A model generated the notes under the pieces. The model saw only the letters and a list, made by a program, of their open reading frames with translations, ran no database searches and was not told where the DNA came from. A stretch of 64,000 nt of DNA from Nelumbo lutea. Lineage: Eukaryota; Streptophyta; Magnoliopsida; Proteales; Nelumbonaceae. A program made the translations under genes and the position numbers. The stretch lies in contig JAKGHH010000005.1 of NCBI GenBank assembly GCA_022828595.1, forward strand, positions 56,849,655 through 56,913,654. The letters run 5' to 3'. The stretch's first letter is position 1. Every line of letters starts with the position of its first letter. Positions 33,301 to 47,058 of this stretch are shown in pieces.

Positions 33301-35295
33301 ACGGTCCTGTCTTGGGAGGGAGATCGCTTCGTCAGATTTATTTCAATCAAGTTTTATTGCAAATTTTACAAGTGTGCTTCGGCCGCTGCCGCGGGGCCGA
33401 GTCAGGCGCGCCATTTTTTTCTTAAAGATTCCATTTTCTATTCAAAATTCTTCTTTATTTTCGTTTTCATAATAAATATGTTTTCTCAACTCACCCAAGT
33501 TGCCAATCGCCATCCAAGTCTTACATTCTGTTTCCATGAAGCCGGAAACAACCATTTTTACGGGTCCCACACGGAAATCAGCTGAGTCAATTAATCCAGT
33601 TATTTGATCAATCATACAGATTCGATAGCTTGAGTCACGGCACAGGTGCCACGATGGTTGTTGGTCTTTTTCTGGGTAAAATCCCATATCTATCTTTGAT
33701 TCTCAACATTTCTTGTTTGGAAAAAAGTAAAGGAAATACTTATACAGTGTTATGAGACTCAGTTTCATTTGGGATTATTTGTGCTCTTTCCGGAGGAATT
33801 CGCATCGGCGCCCTACAGCCCAATCCCAATCATGTATCGAAAACATTGAGAACACCTCTCACACTTGTTTTCGGGAAATGTTTTCAATGCACGTTGGGGT
33901 TGCATGTTGGGCACGATCGAGTTCGGCTTCAGTCAGACAAAGGCCGGTTTTCATACTTCTTTGTTTTGTTTTATGAGGAAATATTTCTAGTGCAAAAGTA
34001 AAAATAGCTGTTAGAACGGCGTGGGCACAGCTTTGCCATGATAAAAATCGATTTCGGCATGATCTGTACGGCGCTATCTGATCTTTTCAGAGAGGGAGCC
34101 AGGAGAATTGAGAAATTGAAAAATTTTGGCATAAAACATGGTGTACAAATACAATATTTTCCTGGGTTCGACTATAATACCAAAAGACAATTTGTAACCA
34201 GTCAACCTTTATCATAAGAGTGGTAACTTTTGGCAGTATAAACTTTTTTTTTCTTTACTATTCCAAATAATTTAGCACATTGAGATAAGATTAATTGAAT
34301 GTCAGCCTACAATCATTCAACCTCTCAGGGGTGAAGCTATGATTTTTCTTAAGAGGGGTCCAAAGCTGATAAACATGAAACATAGGGCCAAAAGTTAATA
34401 AATATGAATGGAAAACCAAAATATATATAGGAATTAATTGGGGATTATGAGAAACTTTGAAGGCATAGGAGGCCATGGCTCGGTCCTCCACGACCCCTTT
34501 GTCTCCGCCCCGGGAAACCTCTCACCGAGTCACCGGGCAATCAAATGTGTTCAGCTAACCCAAATTATAGCACGAATGTCACCGACTCACGGTGGACAAA
34601 TGAACAGAAAACCGCCAACGTCCAGAAATATAATCCGGGCGTTCCTTTCAAAACCTACAATGTGGGAAACCTGATACAAAATGTGGTAGCCTTTCAGATT
34701 TCCCTCAGTGCTGTCAAATATATTTTTAATCTCGTATATTAAAATAATGCCGTAGCCTTTGGTGCAGCGAAAGGACCTCTCAAAATCCCCTCGAAGCTAT
34801 TTGGAACATTCCCTCTATTTCACTCTTATTTTCTGTCCAATCAAATTTCTCCTATTTTCTCTCTCTCCGAGTACATTCCCTCTCTAGTTTCTTCTTTTTT
34901 CCTTTATTCTGTTCCACTCTTTTTTTCTTACACAATTACAAAAGCTATATTTTTTTAAGTGGTACACCACCTGAAGTAAAAACCTTTTTTTCATGAATCA
35001 CGGATGATGACACGTGTCAGTTGTGATTCGTCTCGTTGGGTCAGCCCAACCTTTCGGTGATCCTAGCTCAATACGATTAATCCGTTTTTCGTATTTAGAT
35101 TAGGTTTTTAATGCAAATACTAAGGTGGTATTTGCAGATGTATGATTTTGCTTTTTACAATTAACTACCATTTCAATAAAAATAAGGGTTCATAACTCCA
35201 TTTGATTTGTAGGAATAGAGATTTAGAGTCAAAATTAGAATTAGAATTTCAACTATTTGATGGGATGGAATTGGAATCATACAGTGAATGTCATA

Positions 35296-35600
35296 GTTTT
35301 TAAAAACGACCTGGAGATCGAATCGGTCAGGGGTTTGGTTACTGGGTCGAATGATCCGATCATTCAAACTGAATGATTGGTCCATTTTGACAAAAAATAA
35401 AAAATTAAAAAAAATAAAAAAATAAAAAACAGTCAAAATTATTCAAATGGTTCGAACAATTAACTGCTCGGATCAGCGGTTTACTAATCAAAATCAACAG
35501 TTTTAGGCAAATTTACAGTTTTAGAAAAAACTGAAACTGATCACCTGACCAATTACCGGTTTTTCAGTCTGACTGTCTTGTTCGATCAAGTTTTGAAAAC
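35296..35600. mobile_element. MITE, family copy 1
   Basis: Ends GTTTTTAAAAACGACC and the inverted GATCAAGTTTTGAAAAC; the interior has A-rich and CCGGTTTTTCAG-like blocks. The same family in opposite orientation is at 40496-40774. No ORF. Confidence 0.6.
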
Positions 35601-35823
35601 CATGGTGAATGTCACCACTGTTGGAGGCTAACAGCCTCCGCTGTTGAGGAGCTTTTTCCATATGACACGCTACTATGGGTGTGGGTCTAAACAGTAATTG
35701 CATTCATTAATCTTTTGAAAAAAAGGTTTGAACGAGTCATGCGGAAACATCTCTTAAAAAACTTAAAGAGCCCAGGTTCTTGGGTCCCATCAGCCAAAGT
35801 ATATAATTCTTGGAGAATTCGGA

Positions 35824-35990
35824 TTAACTGAACACTTTGACTGTTCAGCGGGTGTGGAATCAATGATAATTTTCATGTCAGTAATAAAGTTATAGGCTCC
35901 ACTGTGAAAGGGTTGAGTCCCATGTATTTTATTACTGACGTAAACCTTATTATTGATTTCACAGCCCACTAAACCACTAAAGTGTTAAGC
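35824..35990. repeat. Fold-back element with ~60-bp arms
   Basis: The left arm (TTCAGCGGGTGTGGAATCAA…GTCAGTAATAAA) recurs inverted on the right (…TTTATTACTGACGTAAAC, TTGATTTCACAGCCCACT). A partial, diverged relative lies near 52800-52930. Confidence 0.6.
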
Positions 35991-37595
35991 TAAACCTTGC
36001 TGTTCTGTTGGGGCCAAAGACACAAGCTACAATGAAAAAGAAAAAACAATATTACCTTGCTCGAAAGAGATTGGATAGTAGAATCATAATGACACACATG
36101 GCACCCTCTTACATAGTCCACAGGCCTCTTGTGCTAAAATCAATGTTATCTTGCTTCACAACAGTCTCACCCTAATCTCACAGCATATTTCAGCCGTACA
36201 TCTAAAACATCTTTTCATAAATAAAAATTTATAATTACGGAAATATTTCTAATACATAGCTGAAAAATGTATTATAAGATTGGTGTAAGGTGCACTATGT
36301 GAGCAATAAAACTCTTTTTTTTTCTTTGCTATAACTGAATCCTTTTTTCTCCATATAACTATGCAACCGGGGTAGTCAATCATCCAAACCCATAACCCCC
36401 AACTCAGGTGCAAGTGAGATTTATTTACAGCAATTGAATTAATCACAGCTATTTGAATTATATAAAATTTATAGATTGGGAAATTATAGTCGCATCTACC
36501 GATTATATTGAATTTACCTTTGACTCCTTACTTTTGCTTTTTAATGATGTTAAAGTCACCTCATCCAATATCCATAATTTTTCATATAAATCAAGGAAAC
36601 CTGCCCTTATCATTCCTTATAAAAAGTCAAAATACTTATTACCTTGCTAGCATCATGCAACTTTTTCTCAACACTGCTACTGTCAAGAATCATGAGTTTT
36701 GTTGATGCACATAAGAAAAGATTTTTGATAATAAGAAAAAAGAGAAAAGACATAAATACATAGATAAGGAAAAGAATTGTGGCAATGATTCTGATACCAA
36801 TGCAAAATTATAAAGAATTCGTTTTCTTCAACACTATCAAATATCATTTTTTTTTCTTTTTCTTGTTCTATCCTTCATGGGTGGATCCGAAGATCAGGAT
36901 GTAAACTAGGGGAAATGTATTATGAAAGCCAGTTGGCCAGGGGGTACATGTGCGTGCCAATTAAGATAATATTTGTCTTTCTTGTTGTTTATTTGATTTG
37001 ATGCAAATACATTGCACGCTTAGAGGGTTTGGTGGTATAATGGTTTTGTCTTTTCTTTTTTTATTTTTGTAAACCAAAACATCTGTTACATCAGTAAAAA
37101 TGTATGGACTTTGTTGACATCACAAATATTTTGTTTTAGAAAATAACACAATTTACATTGGCAAAAACACTTTTCCTTTGTAAGTGTTGAAAAAAAAATG
37201 TGCTAATTAAACATGATGCCGATGTTGTAGCCCTGCTCTTTTTTTTTTTTTTCAGAAAGTTAATATTTCAAAATCAAGAAATTACTATTTATTGTCAATG
37301 TGCGGCCACAGTGGCTTGTTGGGAGCTCTTAACATTTCTGCATAATGGGCACAAACAAACACAATTTTTTCCTGGGTTTAGATTATTTAAGGCAAGTAAT
37401 TTCACAAATTCATAATTCCACCAATTAATGGTGGCTCAATTGACAAATTTGCTAGTTAATTGTAGTGGAGACTTAGGATCAAATCTCGTTGTCACCCACG
37501 GTTGGATTACCTGAATGGTGAGCATATTTTCCTAACCAAACTGAAATAACTGATTAACCAATTCAGTTTATTGATTTTTTTTTCATTTTTATTGT

Positions 37596-37802
37596 AATTT
37601 TCATGAAAACAAAAGGAAACTCGTATTTCCCCTACTTAAAAGAAAAAGAACAAACTACAATAACATTTCAACACCAACCAAATAAACCAAGCAACTAATA
37701 ATTATTATTATAAAAACACATCAATCTTCAATATATACTCATAACTTCTACTAAATCAAACACATACAATTATTAGAAATTATGTAATTTATGATATATT
37801 AT
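37596..37802 (+). repeat. Left copy of a ~200-bp direct repeat
   Basis: From TTTCATGAAAACAAAAGGAA to the AATATATC-rich end, this stretch is nearly identical to 40264-40470. The two copies tightly bracket the LTR element at 37803-40262. Confidence 0.8.
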
Positions 37803-40262
37803 TGATGAATCAATTTTTTGTGTTAAGTACCTCATCATTTGGTCTGAGCTAGGGGCAGATTAGGTGTTGAGTTAACTAGGCCGAACTGGGCAGGTTAGGT
37901 GCTGAACTGACTGGGCCGAGCTAGGCAGGTTAGGTGATGAGCTAACTGGGCCGAGCTAGGCAGGTTAGGTGATGAGCTGACCAGAGTGTCGAGCTACCTA
38001 TTAGCTGCCGAGCTGACCAGAGTGTCAAACTGCCTATTAGGTGACGAGCTGAACATAGTGTCAAGCTGCCTATTAGGTGTCGAGCTAACCAGAGGGCCGA
38101 GCTGCTTGGTGGCGAGCTGGATTGATTGTTGAGCTTCGTCGTTCTTTAGAGACCTGCAAGGAATCAATGCCAGAGGTCCCGGGGTGGCTAACCTAGCGAG
38201 GTCACTTCGATGCTTAAGTTAGCACTCTCATAGTAGATTACAGGCTAAAAATCACAAAGTATGAGAGCTAGAATATGCTTACTTGCCCCCCAATGCCATT
38301 GGTGTTGGTGCCTTTATATAGGCATTGCTTGGCATGGGCTTCACACACCGCATCCGAGATTTCCACGAGGTTGTCTAAGTGGTCTGAGATTCCCATAGGT
38401 AACCGCCATGCACATTGACCACCCTCCGGATCGTTCGGCACATGGGCCAACTTCCAAGGATCGTGGGAGTGTTAGGATATGCATGTCGAATTCGTTAGCG
38501 AGCACGCCTCCCAGGCCGCCAGGCCGCCAGTTCGCGCCTGGGTCAGGTCGTCAAGTCGACGCCTGTGCTAGGCCGCCAGGTCGCGCCTGGGCCAGGCCGC
38601 CAGGTCGACGCTTGGGCCAGGCTGCCAGGTGGGACACCATCAACTTGGCTAAGGCAAGTTGTTGCCTAAGTGGTTCCGTGTGTCACCTAGTTGTTTCGAG
38701 GTGCCATGTGTTACAATATCATTGGAGGGCCAAATCCGCCCTTATCATTTGCCCCCCACTCCCAAGCTAAAAGTAACTTGGTAAAGGGAGTAAATTGCTC
38801 CTTTTGTTCTGAAATGACTAATTTGATGAGCTCATAAGTGTTGATTCAATTCCTTAGACTCTGGGAGTGACTCGTAGTCTACTCCTTTACCCTTCATTTT
38901 GTCCATGCAAAAGAGGCGACTAGGTCTTATGTGGTGTCGAAGTCTTTGCCAGTTCGACACTTTAGCCCTTTGGCTTTGGGAGCGACCCGTAGTCCACTCT
39001 CCTTGATCTTTGATTTTTCTCATGCCGAAGAGGCAACTAGGTCTTATGTGCCCATGCTGAGGAGGCGACTGAGACTTATCGTAGTGTCGAGGTCTTTTAT
39101 CAGTTCGCTAGTTCGCACTTGGACCAGGCTACCAGGTCGTGCCTGGGCCAGGTCGCCAATTCGTGCCTAGGCCAGGCTGCCAGGTCGCGCCTTAGAGCTA
39201 CGGCTGCGCTGCATCAGCCTCGTTAGTGACGTCGGTTACCCACTCCTACAAGAAGCTACTAGGAGCTCAACCTATGGGGGCAGCACTACTGACTTTAGGT
39301 CACCAGCTCGCACGGGAGCCTTGGAAGGCTCGATTGACAGGGGCGTCCATGTAGTCTGTTGGCCGCCTACTCTCGCGGAAGCCACGAAGAGCTCATCTTT
39401 GTAGAGGGTACCTTGCAAAGAGGACTGATTAGGCTTTATCTGAGTTGAAATAAAGTTGGTAGAGCTACTTAGCATGTTGGCCATCAACTTCCTGCATAGT
39501 GTTTGAGTTCATAAAAAATGAAAACTAGAAAGTGAGAGCTTTTAGTTTCTAAAAGGTGAGAACTTAGCTTTTTGGAAAAGGAGGACTTAGCCTTTCGGAG
39601 GATGAGAACTTAGCTTTTTGTAGTGTTTCCCACAGACGGCGCCAGAAGTACTTTCATAGTAAACTACGAGCTAAAAATCACAAAGTATGAGAGCTAGAAT
39701 ATGCTTACTTGCCCCCTAGTGCCATTGGGGTTGGTGCCTTTATATAGGCATTGTTTGGCATGGTCTTCACACACCGCATACGAGATTTCCACAAGGTCGT
39801 CTAAGTGGTTCGAGATTCCCGGAAGTAACCGCCATGCACGTTGACCACCCTCCGGATCATTCGGCACGTGGGCCAACTTCCAAGGATCGTGGGAGTGTTA
39901 GGATATGCATGTCGAATTTGTCGGCAACCACGTCTCCCAGGCCGCCAGGTCGGCACCTGTGCCAGGCCACTAGGTTGGCGCCTGTGCTAGGCTGCCAGGT
40001 CGCACCTGGGCCAGGCCACCAGTTCGCGCCTGGGCCAGGCCGCCAAATCGGCGCCTATGCCAAGTCACCAATTTGTGCCTGGGCCGGACCGCTAGGTCGA
40101 CACCTGTGCCAAGCCACCAGGTCAGCACTTGGGCCAAGCCACCAAGTGAAACACCATCAACTTGGCTAAGGCAAGTTGTTGCCTAAGTAGTTCTGGGTGT
40201 CACCTAATTGTTTTGAAGTGCCATGTGTCACAATATCATTGGAGGGCCAAATCCACCCTTAT
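37803..40262 (-). mobile_element. Minisatellite-rich LTR element, diverged copy
   Basis: Minus-strand element. The 3' LTR is 37803-38747 (945 bp; TGATAAGGG…TTCATCA on the minus strand). A polypurine tract (GGGAGTGGGGGGC) abuts it at 38748-38765. The interior is 38748-39644 and non-coding. The primer-binding site (TGGCGCCGTCTGTGGGAA) is at 39644-39627. A truncated 5' LTR is 39645-40262. Both LTRs carry TATATAAAGG and repeated CCAGGTCGCGCCTGGGC-type units. It is related to the elements at 50710 and 61597 but the 5' LTR has lost its inner part next to the PBS. Confidence 0.75.
39627..39644 (-). other. Primer-binding site of the 37803 element
   Basis: Minus strand TGGCGCCGTCTGTGGGAA, the same as at 63877-63895; a primer-binding site seen in Ty3/gypsy elements. 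Confidence 0.8.
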
Positions 40263-40263
40263 A

Positions 40264-40470
40264 GTTTTCATAAAAACAAAAGGAAACTCGTATTTCGCTT
40301 ACTTAAAAGAAAAACAACCAGCTACAATAACATTTCAACACCAACCAAATAAACCAAGCAACTAATAATTATTATTATAAAAACACATCAATCTTTAATA
40401 TATACTCATAACTTCTAGTAAACCAAGCACATACAATTAGAAATTATGTAATTTATAATATATTATAAAT
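40264..40470 (+). repeat. Right copy of the ~200-bp direct repeat
   Basis: Matches 37596-37802 with few differences. It starts exactly where the 5' LTR ends and runs into the MITE at 40496. Confidence 0.8.
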
Positions 40471-40495
40471 AAACCAATTGGTTCAATTAATCAAT

Positions 40496-40774
40496 GTTTT
40501 CAAGTCGGATCAGACCAGATGGTTAGACTGAAAAAACCGAGAATCAGTCACTTGACCGATTCCATTTTTCTCTAGAACCGTTCTTTGGCCAAAAACTGTT
40601 GATTTGGTCAGAAAACCACTGATTCGAGCGTTCAAATCATTCAAGGACTTTGGCTTTTTTTATTTTTTTTTAATTTTTGTCAAAATGGGCCATCCATTCA
40701 GTTCGAATAGTCGAACCATTCAACTCGAGAACCGGACCCCTAAATGGTTCCCTGTCCAATTCAATTTTAAAAAC
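40496..40774. mobile_element. MITE, family copy 2
   Basis: Inverted relative of 35296-35600: shares the AATTTTTGTCAAAATGG block and GTTTTCAAGTCGG / TTTTAAAAACC ends. Confidence 0.6.
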
Positions 40775-43700
40775 CTTGCAGTTAATAACGAATTTTTTTT
40801 TTCCAGATTAATTGAAACCAAACCTAAAAACAGAATATCTATTACCCATTAATAAAAATGAGAATGGTTCATTGGTTATTGTCAAAAGATCCTTATTTTA
40901 TATTTTTGCTTTTACTCCTGCTATAAAAATATATTTCCATATCTACCCTTGCCAAAACACCCTAAGAAAAAGTTGGTTTAATTATGTTAAAAAGGCATCA
41001 AAATAGGCGACAAATCCAGATTTTCTATTCACTTTTCTTACCCATTATCCACCTAACATGAATTGCAGCCACATGTCTCTCAATTCATATCTCTGTAGCT
41101 GCAATTCAAGACGGATAGAAAGTGAATAGGAAAAATGAGTAGAAAATCCCATTTGAACATGAAAGCTATAGATATTTTTTTTTTCTTTTTGGACACTTAT
41201 TGCAAATGAAACGCAAAATGTTCTTTTGTTTCAAGTTTGATGTTAAATTAATAACAAAAAGGACCACCAAAGAGGTTTCAATCGGTTTTTGTTTCTTTTT
41301 CATCGAAAAATCGGTTTTATCTGAAAGCATAGTTGAACGATTTCTGATCGGGTAGGACAAATCAGATGCAATTAACGTAGTTCTGACATTTCAACAGTTT
41401 GGTAAGAATTATTTAGCAAGTAAGTAACTGTCTGAAAAAAAAAGGAAATGAATTGACTCAATTACCCATATAATTTTTGTTTTTTTTATTTAGCTCATTG
41501 GCTTCGGAAAGAAATTCCGGTTTTTCAGATTTTCAGTTTGGGGTGGGGTATTATTTGTAGGTACAATACAATCGTTTTTAACGGTGGATGATAATTCAAC
41601 ACCTCCCTGTTTATGTCAAATTTTTTGAATAGCAATGGCTTAAACATACACCTAAAAAGAAATTAATTATTAGTATTTAACAGGAGCCAAAGTTCTCTAT
41701 GGGATTTTATGCGCAAGTGGTATATATAATTGGACTTTCCGTGCACTTTTGTCCTAATATCTCAAAATCTCAAAAATGTCATGTGCACGTTAGAATCGCA
41801 ACTATTTCCATTTTGACAGAGACAGACGAGCCGAGGCAGTAGGCCCCAAGGCCTGATACCTTGGCTTGGGTTCTGATGATTATTTACCAATAGAAATGCG
41901 AGATGGATGCATTTAGACTATGGAAGAAGTTCAGAAGTTCTAGGGGTCTCGTATCGTGAACCAACAACGATGTGGACCTTCGGATCACACTGTGTTTCTA
42001 CGTAAAAGTTAGAAAGGGAACCTTCCCGTTTTTTGTCCCCACCATCTTTTTTTTTGTCTTGGTCCACAACACATCCCACCGGCCCAGGCCAACCAGACAC
42101 CCACCACGGTCTACCCAGCCCACAGTATGAGACGATGAGTTGTGATCCAGGGTGGCTCCACTCTTTCTTGGCCAGAAACATTGCATCCACAGGGGTGGGA
42201 TTAAGGGAAGAATCAGCTTTGTTTCTTTTATTCTTCTGGTGACCCGACTCCCAAAACCTCATCATTGTCACAACCGATGTGCATGTAACTGCAAATAAGT
42301 TGGACCCCTTTTTTTAACTCGTTTGGTAGTGTCGTCAATGGGATCAGACGTCAGAGGGACAAGCGATCCAATCTGCAAACATTCACTCAGCTGTTGCCCT
42401 TTTATGATATGTCAGAGGGACCAAGTGACCCGTTATCCTATTCATTATACCACTACGGAAAAATAGATTCTATTTTAAGGATATTTTGGTTTGATAAAAA
42501 ATAAGAGAGAAATAGAAAGTGGTAAGAAAGTATTTAATCAATTTAACATGCCTAATCAAAATATATTTTTACTCAATATATTTCATGAAAGAAAAACATT
42601 GCAGAATCAATCATGCAATTGCGTTCCCTACTTGCCGTCTGTTATTAATTGTGCTTCAAATAATGGGCTGCAGGTAAACACTACATATTACATACCCAAC
42701 ACCATCCAAGAGTTATAAAACTAGGGATGATCATGGACCGAATCAAGCTTAGCATCTAGCTAAAGGGTCTATCGCAAGCCCTGACGACTTCAAATACATT
42801 ATAGGTCAGTTATCGAAATAGGGGTTTATAATCAGAATCCAGCTGTCTACCTAAAGCCAAAGGACCATTTAGACCTTATCGCTTGGGAATGAGAATCTTA
42901 TTCTAGCCGGTCAAAAAATAGAAGTGACTTGAGAAAAAAAAAACATAAACCTTATTTCTCTTTATTCATCAACACCAATTCTCCTTGAGAGTCATGGATA
43001 TTCTGATTCTAATCTAAATCGAAAAGACAAAGCATCATAGATGGAGATGTAAGAGGGATTGATGTGTTCCACTCTTAACAATTTTTATTTATATGGGTCA
43101 AAACTCAAAAGTCATTCTCCTTTTGGCCTTTTTTCAAAAGAACCCACCTATTGACCCAGCTTGGACGGTGGGTTAGACCATTCAACTCGCCGTCCAGCAA
43201 CCAAACCTAAACTGGAATATGCTATGCTTGGTTTGACTATATTCTTTTTTGTTTTAAAATTATGATATACATGTATATAACCCTGATCCGGTCCTAATCC
43301 AGGTATCCAACCCGTCTCCATGCTTAATAAAGTTACTTTCCAGAAAGCAAATAAAGGTTTTGGGAGGCTTTGGAAGTTGAGACCTCAAAAACGACCTTAT
43401 CATGTATTCATGTCACGTGCTACAGTCATTTTGGTTACCAAGAAAAGAGGTTTTAAAGGCTTCAGAAAAAGAAGAAAGGTACGCGTTTCAAGTTTCAACA
43501 TGGATGATGATGGATCCCTCACATGAGACAGATGAGAATTGTTGCTTTGAATTGGTGAACTGGTGTTACGTGGCACATATATAATGTGACAATATAAGGT
43601 GGAGCATGGGTGTTAAAGATTCTAATTTGACGTCAGAAAAATTCCTCAGGTCTATTTTCAATTCAAGGGGTGTTTCTTTCTGAAAGAAATTTCCATCTAG

Positions 43701-45250
43701 GTGTTATATAGGTGTTTTTTTACCTTCCCCACCTAGAAACAGTATTTGTGGGCAGACTCGCTACAATTGAATTGATCTCTAATCGAATGATTCGGTTTTA
43801 AATTAAATTAAGTTCAATTTAAGTTCGAACCTTGGGATAAACTCGATTAGTAAACATCAATATATATATATATATTAATTTCATTTTATTATTATATATA
43901 TAAACAATTATATGCATTAAAATTCATATAAAATAAAATTTTAAGATTTTTTCATTTTCTTTTGTCTATTTTGTTAATTTATTTTAAATTTTTCATCTTT
44001 TTTCAACTTTTTTTTTAAATATACCAGTCAAGCCCAAGGCTCATCCCGCGAACTAGCCTAGTATGTGGTACAACACGGCATGACCCGGACCCATACCATG
44101 GGTCATGTCAAGCCAGACCTCTGAAGCATCCTAAAGGTAGCAAGCACAGGCCACCCACACTCGATTTACAACTCTATGAGCTCATACATACATATGCCAT
44201 ATTATAGAATATAAAATATATTTTTATATTTTATATAATATAAGAATATACTATATATTATTAAAAGTATCGTATATAATATATAAATATATTTATTTTT
44301 GAGATTTCAAGTCAAACTCGAGCTCATTGAATATTTAATCAAATCAAATTCGAACAAAAAAATATAGTTTGAATAAAACTAGAGCTTAAACTAAAACCTA
44401 GTAGTATTTTAGTCAAGTCAAGCCAAGCCAAGACATGCCAATGTTCAACTTGGCTCGGCCCAGTTGCAGCCCTACTCCCTAAATTAGGTTATTGGGTTAT
44501 GGGAGTTAGAATTTTTATTAAGGGCCTATTTCGTTTACTAGAATAGGTGCTTGGAATCGGAATCAGAATGGCCCATTCAAATTCCAATTGTTTGTTTGGC
44601 ATGAATGGATTTTGATTCCCGTTCTTAGCGGAATGGGATTCCCCCAACACATTGCAGTACTTTGAGCCCGGTCCCATCAACACATTGCAATGGTACCAAA
44701 CACTATCTATATGGTAGTTCAAAAGGTAGAAATGAAATATAAGAATTCTTTTTATTTTCTAAATAATTCTTTTCATATTTTCTCTTTTCCCATTACTTTT
44801 CCAACAAAAGATTGATATTTTTTATGTTTGGCAAGAAAATGAATCTAAAATTAAAATGTAAGTACAAAAAAAAACAATTTCAATAAACGAATTGGGATAC
44901 TCATGGAAAGGCATGAATTTTGACAATAGAGCCAAAAAATTAAGATACCTATGGATGCTTTAGGGAAACTCATAAGAATTCACATGAATATAAATATGAG
45001 ATGAAAGTATAAAAAATACTTCAATGCATAATCAACATACAAATGGAATGGTTGATATAAATAATATGAAATATATAAAGAAAGTTCAACTAACAGATTT
45101 TAATATAAACATAAAATAATTAATAAACATTAATATTAATATTAAATATTCTAACATAAAAAAGTGGAAAACACTATCTATTAAGTATACAAATCTAGTT
45201 GAATATATAGGGATGTCAATAGATCGGGTTCAATATAGCTTCTTTACCTT
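40775..45250. other. Intergenic AT-rich sequence, no gene recognised
   Basis: Only short ORFs are present, none with a known domain. It contains AT-rich low-complexity stretches (43860-44300), and hAT-like ends without clear partners at about 42724 (TAGGGATGATCATGG) and 44474 (…AGTTGCAGCCCTA). No RNA gene was identified. Confidence 0.5.
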
Positions 45251-45254
45251 GAGT

Positions 45255-45425
45255 CCAAATCTGCTCCTCATAGAGCGCTCTTCACACTGATCTCATAACA
45301 TGTATCAGCTACACATTGGAAACATCTCCTGTACTTGTATGCTATTATTCATGGGAGATATTCCCAATACATGGTGGGATGTGACTATGAGGTCGATGTG
45401 AGAAATGCTCTGTGAGGAACATATC
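45255..45425. repeat. Diverged relative of the Mutator-type MITE at 17243
   Basis: Shares TCTGCTCCTCA at the left, an inner ACATTGGAAACATCTCC / GGGAGATATTCCCAATACAT hairpin and CTCTGTGAGGAACATAT at the right. No clear target duplication. Confidence 0.6.
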
Positions 45426-45762
45426 CCAATAAGGGGACCCATGGGACCATGCCCCCCCCCCCCGATGGTGTGGCGAAAATGTTAACGTGTGCTATGGAGA
45501 GTGGGGAGAGAGGGGGTTCGTTGGGATTTGGTCCCCCCTATGGGTTCACCAAATAGTTGTATACAGTTGACAATGCTTTCACCTATAACTTGTATTACTA
45601 TTAATTATTATTTGCAAAATAAAAAATAAAACAAAACCAATATTCAATCAAAGAACTTGATACCCACAGCCTAAAACCACTTTTAATCAATTTGAACACT
45701 TCTAGAAGAAAAAACTTGGAAATATGGAATAAGACTTGCCTAGGTTACAAGTCTGAAGAACC

Positions 45763-45788
45763 ATATATATATATATATATATATATAT
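45763..45788. repeat. (AT)n microsatellite
   Basis: Short AT run followed by further AT-rich sequence to 45850. A hAT-like end (…GTGCTCACCCCTA) lies at 46001-46013 without a recognised partner. Confidence 0.85.
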
Positions 45789-46736
45789 TGTGAAATCAAA
45801 TTTTAGTATATTATATATTAATATATTATATTATATATTATATATTACATATAATAATAAAAAGTTTGGTTAATTTGATTAGCTGAAATTCTAATTCTAA
45901 AAATTGAAACTAAAAACCAGATTAGCCGAACCAATCTAACCAAAAACCAAAAAAACCGAAACCAAAATTTTTGGTTCGATTTTTCGGTTTTAATCAAATA
46001 GTGCTCACCCCTACCTAGAAGGATCAACTCCATAAGGTCCAGAACCAATAGATTGTTTAATACTTAAATTTAATGAATTTGATTATTCATTTATTTGCAT
46101 AGTTGGAGTTGAACTTTTGATATTTTAAGGAGTTTGACTATAATGCCGGAAAGACATGATACTGAAAAAACACATAACTAGTATTTCCTTTACTTGCTTC
46201 TCAATAACAAATTTTCCACTAAGAAATTGCCAATCATAAGAGGGATGGATATTGATGGATCTTGTGAGATTTGTGGGGATGAAGAAGACACAAACCATAT
46301 CTTTATAAATTGCCTGATTGCCAAACAAGTTTGGTTGGGTACTAGAGACTCGGTTAAGGTTCCTAGCGACCGGAATGGTTCTGCTCGCGGTTGGTGGAAC
46401 CTCATTTCTAGTAATGAATGTGGTGGTTCAATTATTTGCCCTTATAGAAAGGAAAAATTTATGTTGCTTCTTTGGCAACTTTGGAAAAAAAGTAATGATA
46501 GGGTTTTAATAAAGAAATGTGGTTCCTCCCAGTATTATTGAGAGAGCACGAAATTCCTGAGCTGACATCCTAGTTAGTGAGGAAATGGATGTGATTGATT
46601 AGAGAAGAAGATAAACTATTCCTATTAAATGGTCAAGTGATGGATTAGAGTCAGCTTTGATGCCTCTTGTATTAATGGTAGTTGTTCGATAGCTTGTATA
46701 GCTAGAGACCATATGGGCTGAATATTGGATTTCAAG

Positions 46737-46851
46737 TAGGGGTGAGCAGGAAAAAAAAAAAACTGAAAAACCAAACCGACTGGTTCGGTTAACCGATTTT
46801 TTAGTTCAATTTTGGTTAATCATTTAAAAAAATCGGCGGTTAACCGAACCA

Positions 46852-46888
<37 letters not shown>

Positions 46889-47008
46889 TATACTATATTT
46901 TTTTTTGAAAATCTAATTAAAAAGCCAAACTGAGAGTCTGAGACTTTCAGGTTTCAATTCGAACAACCTGACTGACTGACTGACACCCGCCACGTAGGGA
47001 CTTTTCAG

Positions 47009-47058
<50 letters not shown>

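Larger units (their letters stand above)
33301..37595. other. Intergenic sequence with MITE relics
   Basis: No gene is recognised. Short ORFs (for example 34545-34742) have no familiar domain or splice context. A fold-back fragment related in style to the 17243 MITE lies near 33847-33925. Two clearer MITEs are listed separately. At 36786-36802 a minus-strand TTGGTATCAGAA-like word could be an isolated primer-binding site remnant. Confidence 0.45.

Noticed and set aside
34545..34742. Possible small protein gene
   Set aside because: No domain, no TATA box or splice context that supports it.
38408..40169. ORFs rich in Arg, Pro and Gly on the plus strand
   Set aside because: They read antisense through LTR minisatellites of the 37803 element.
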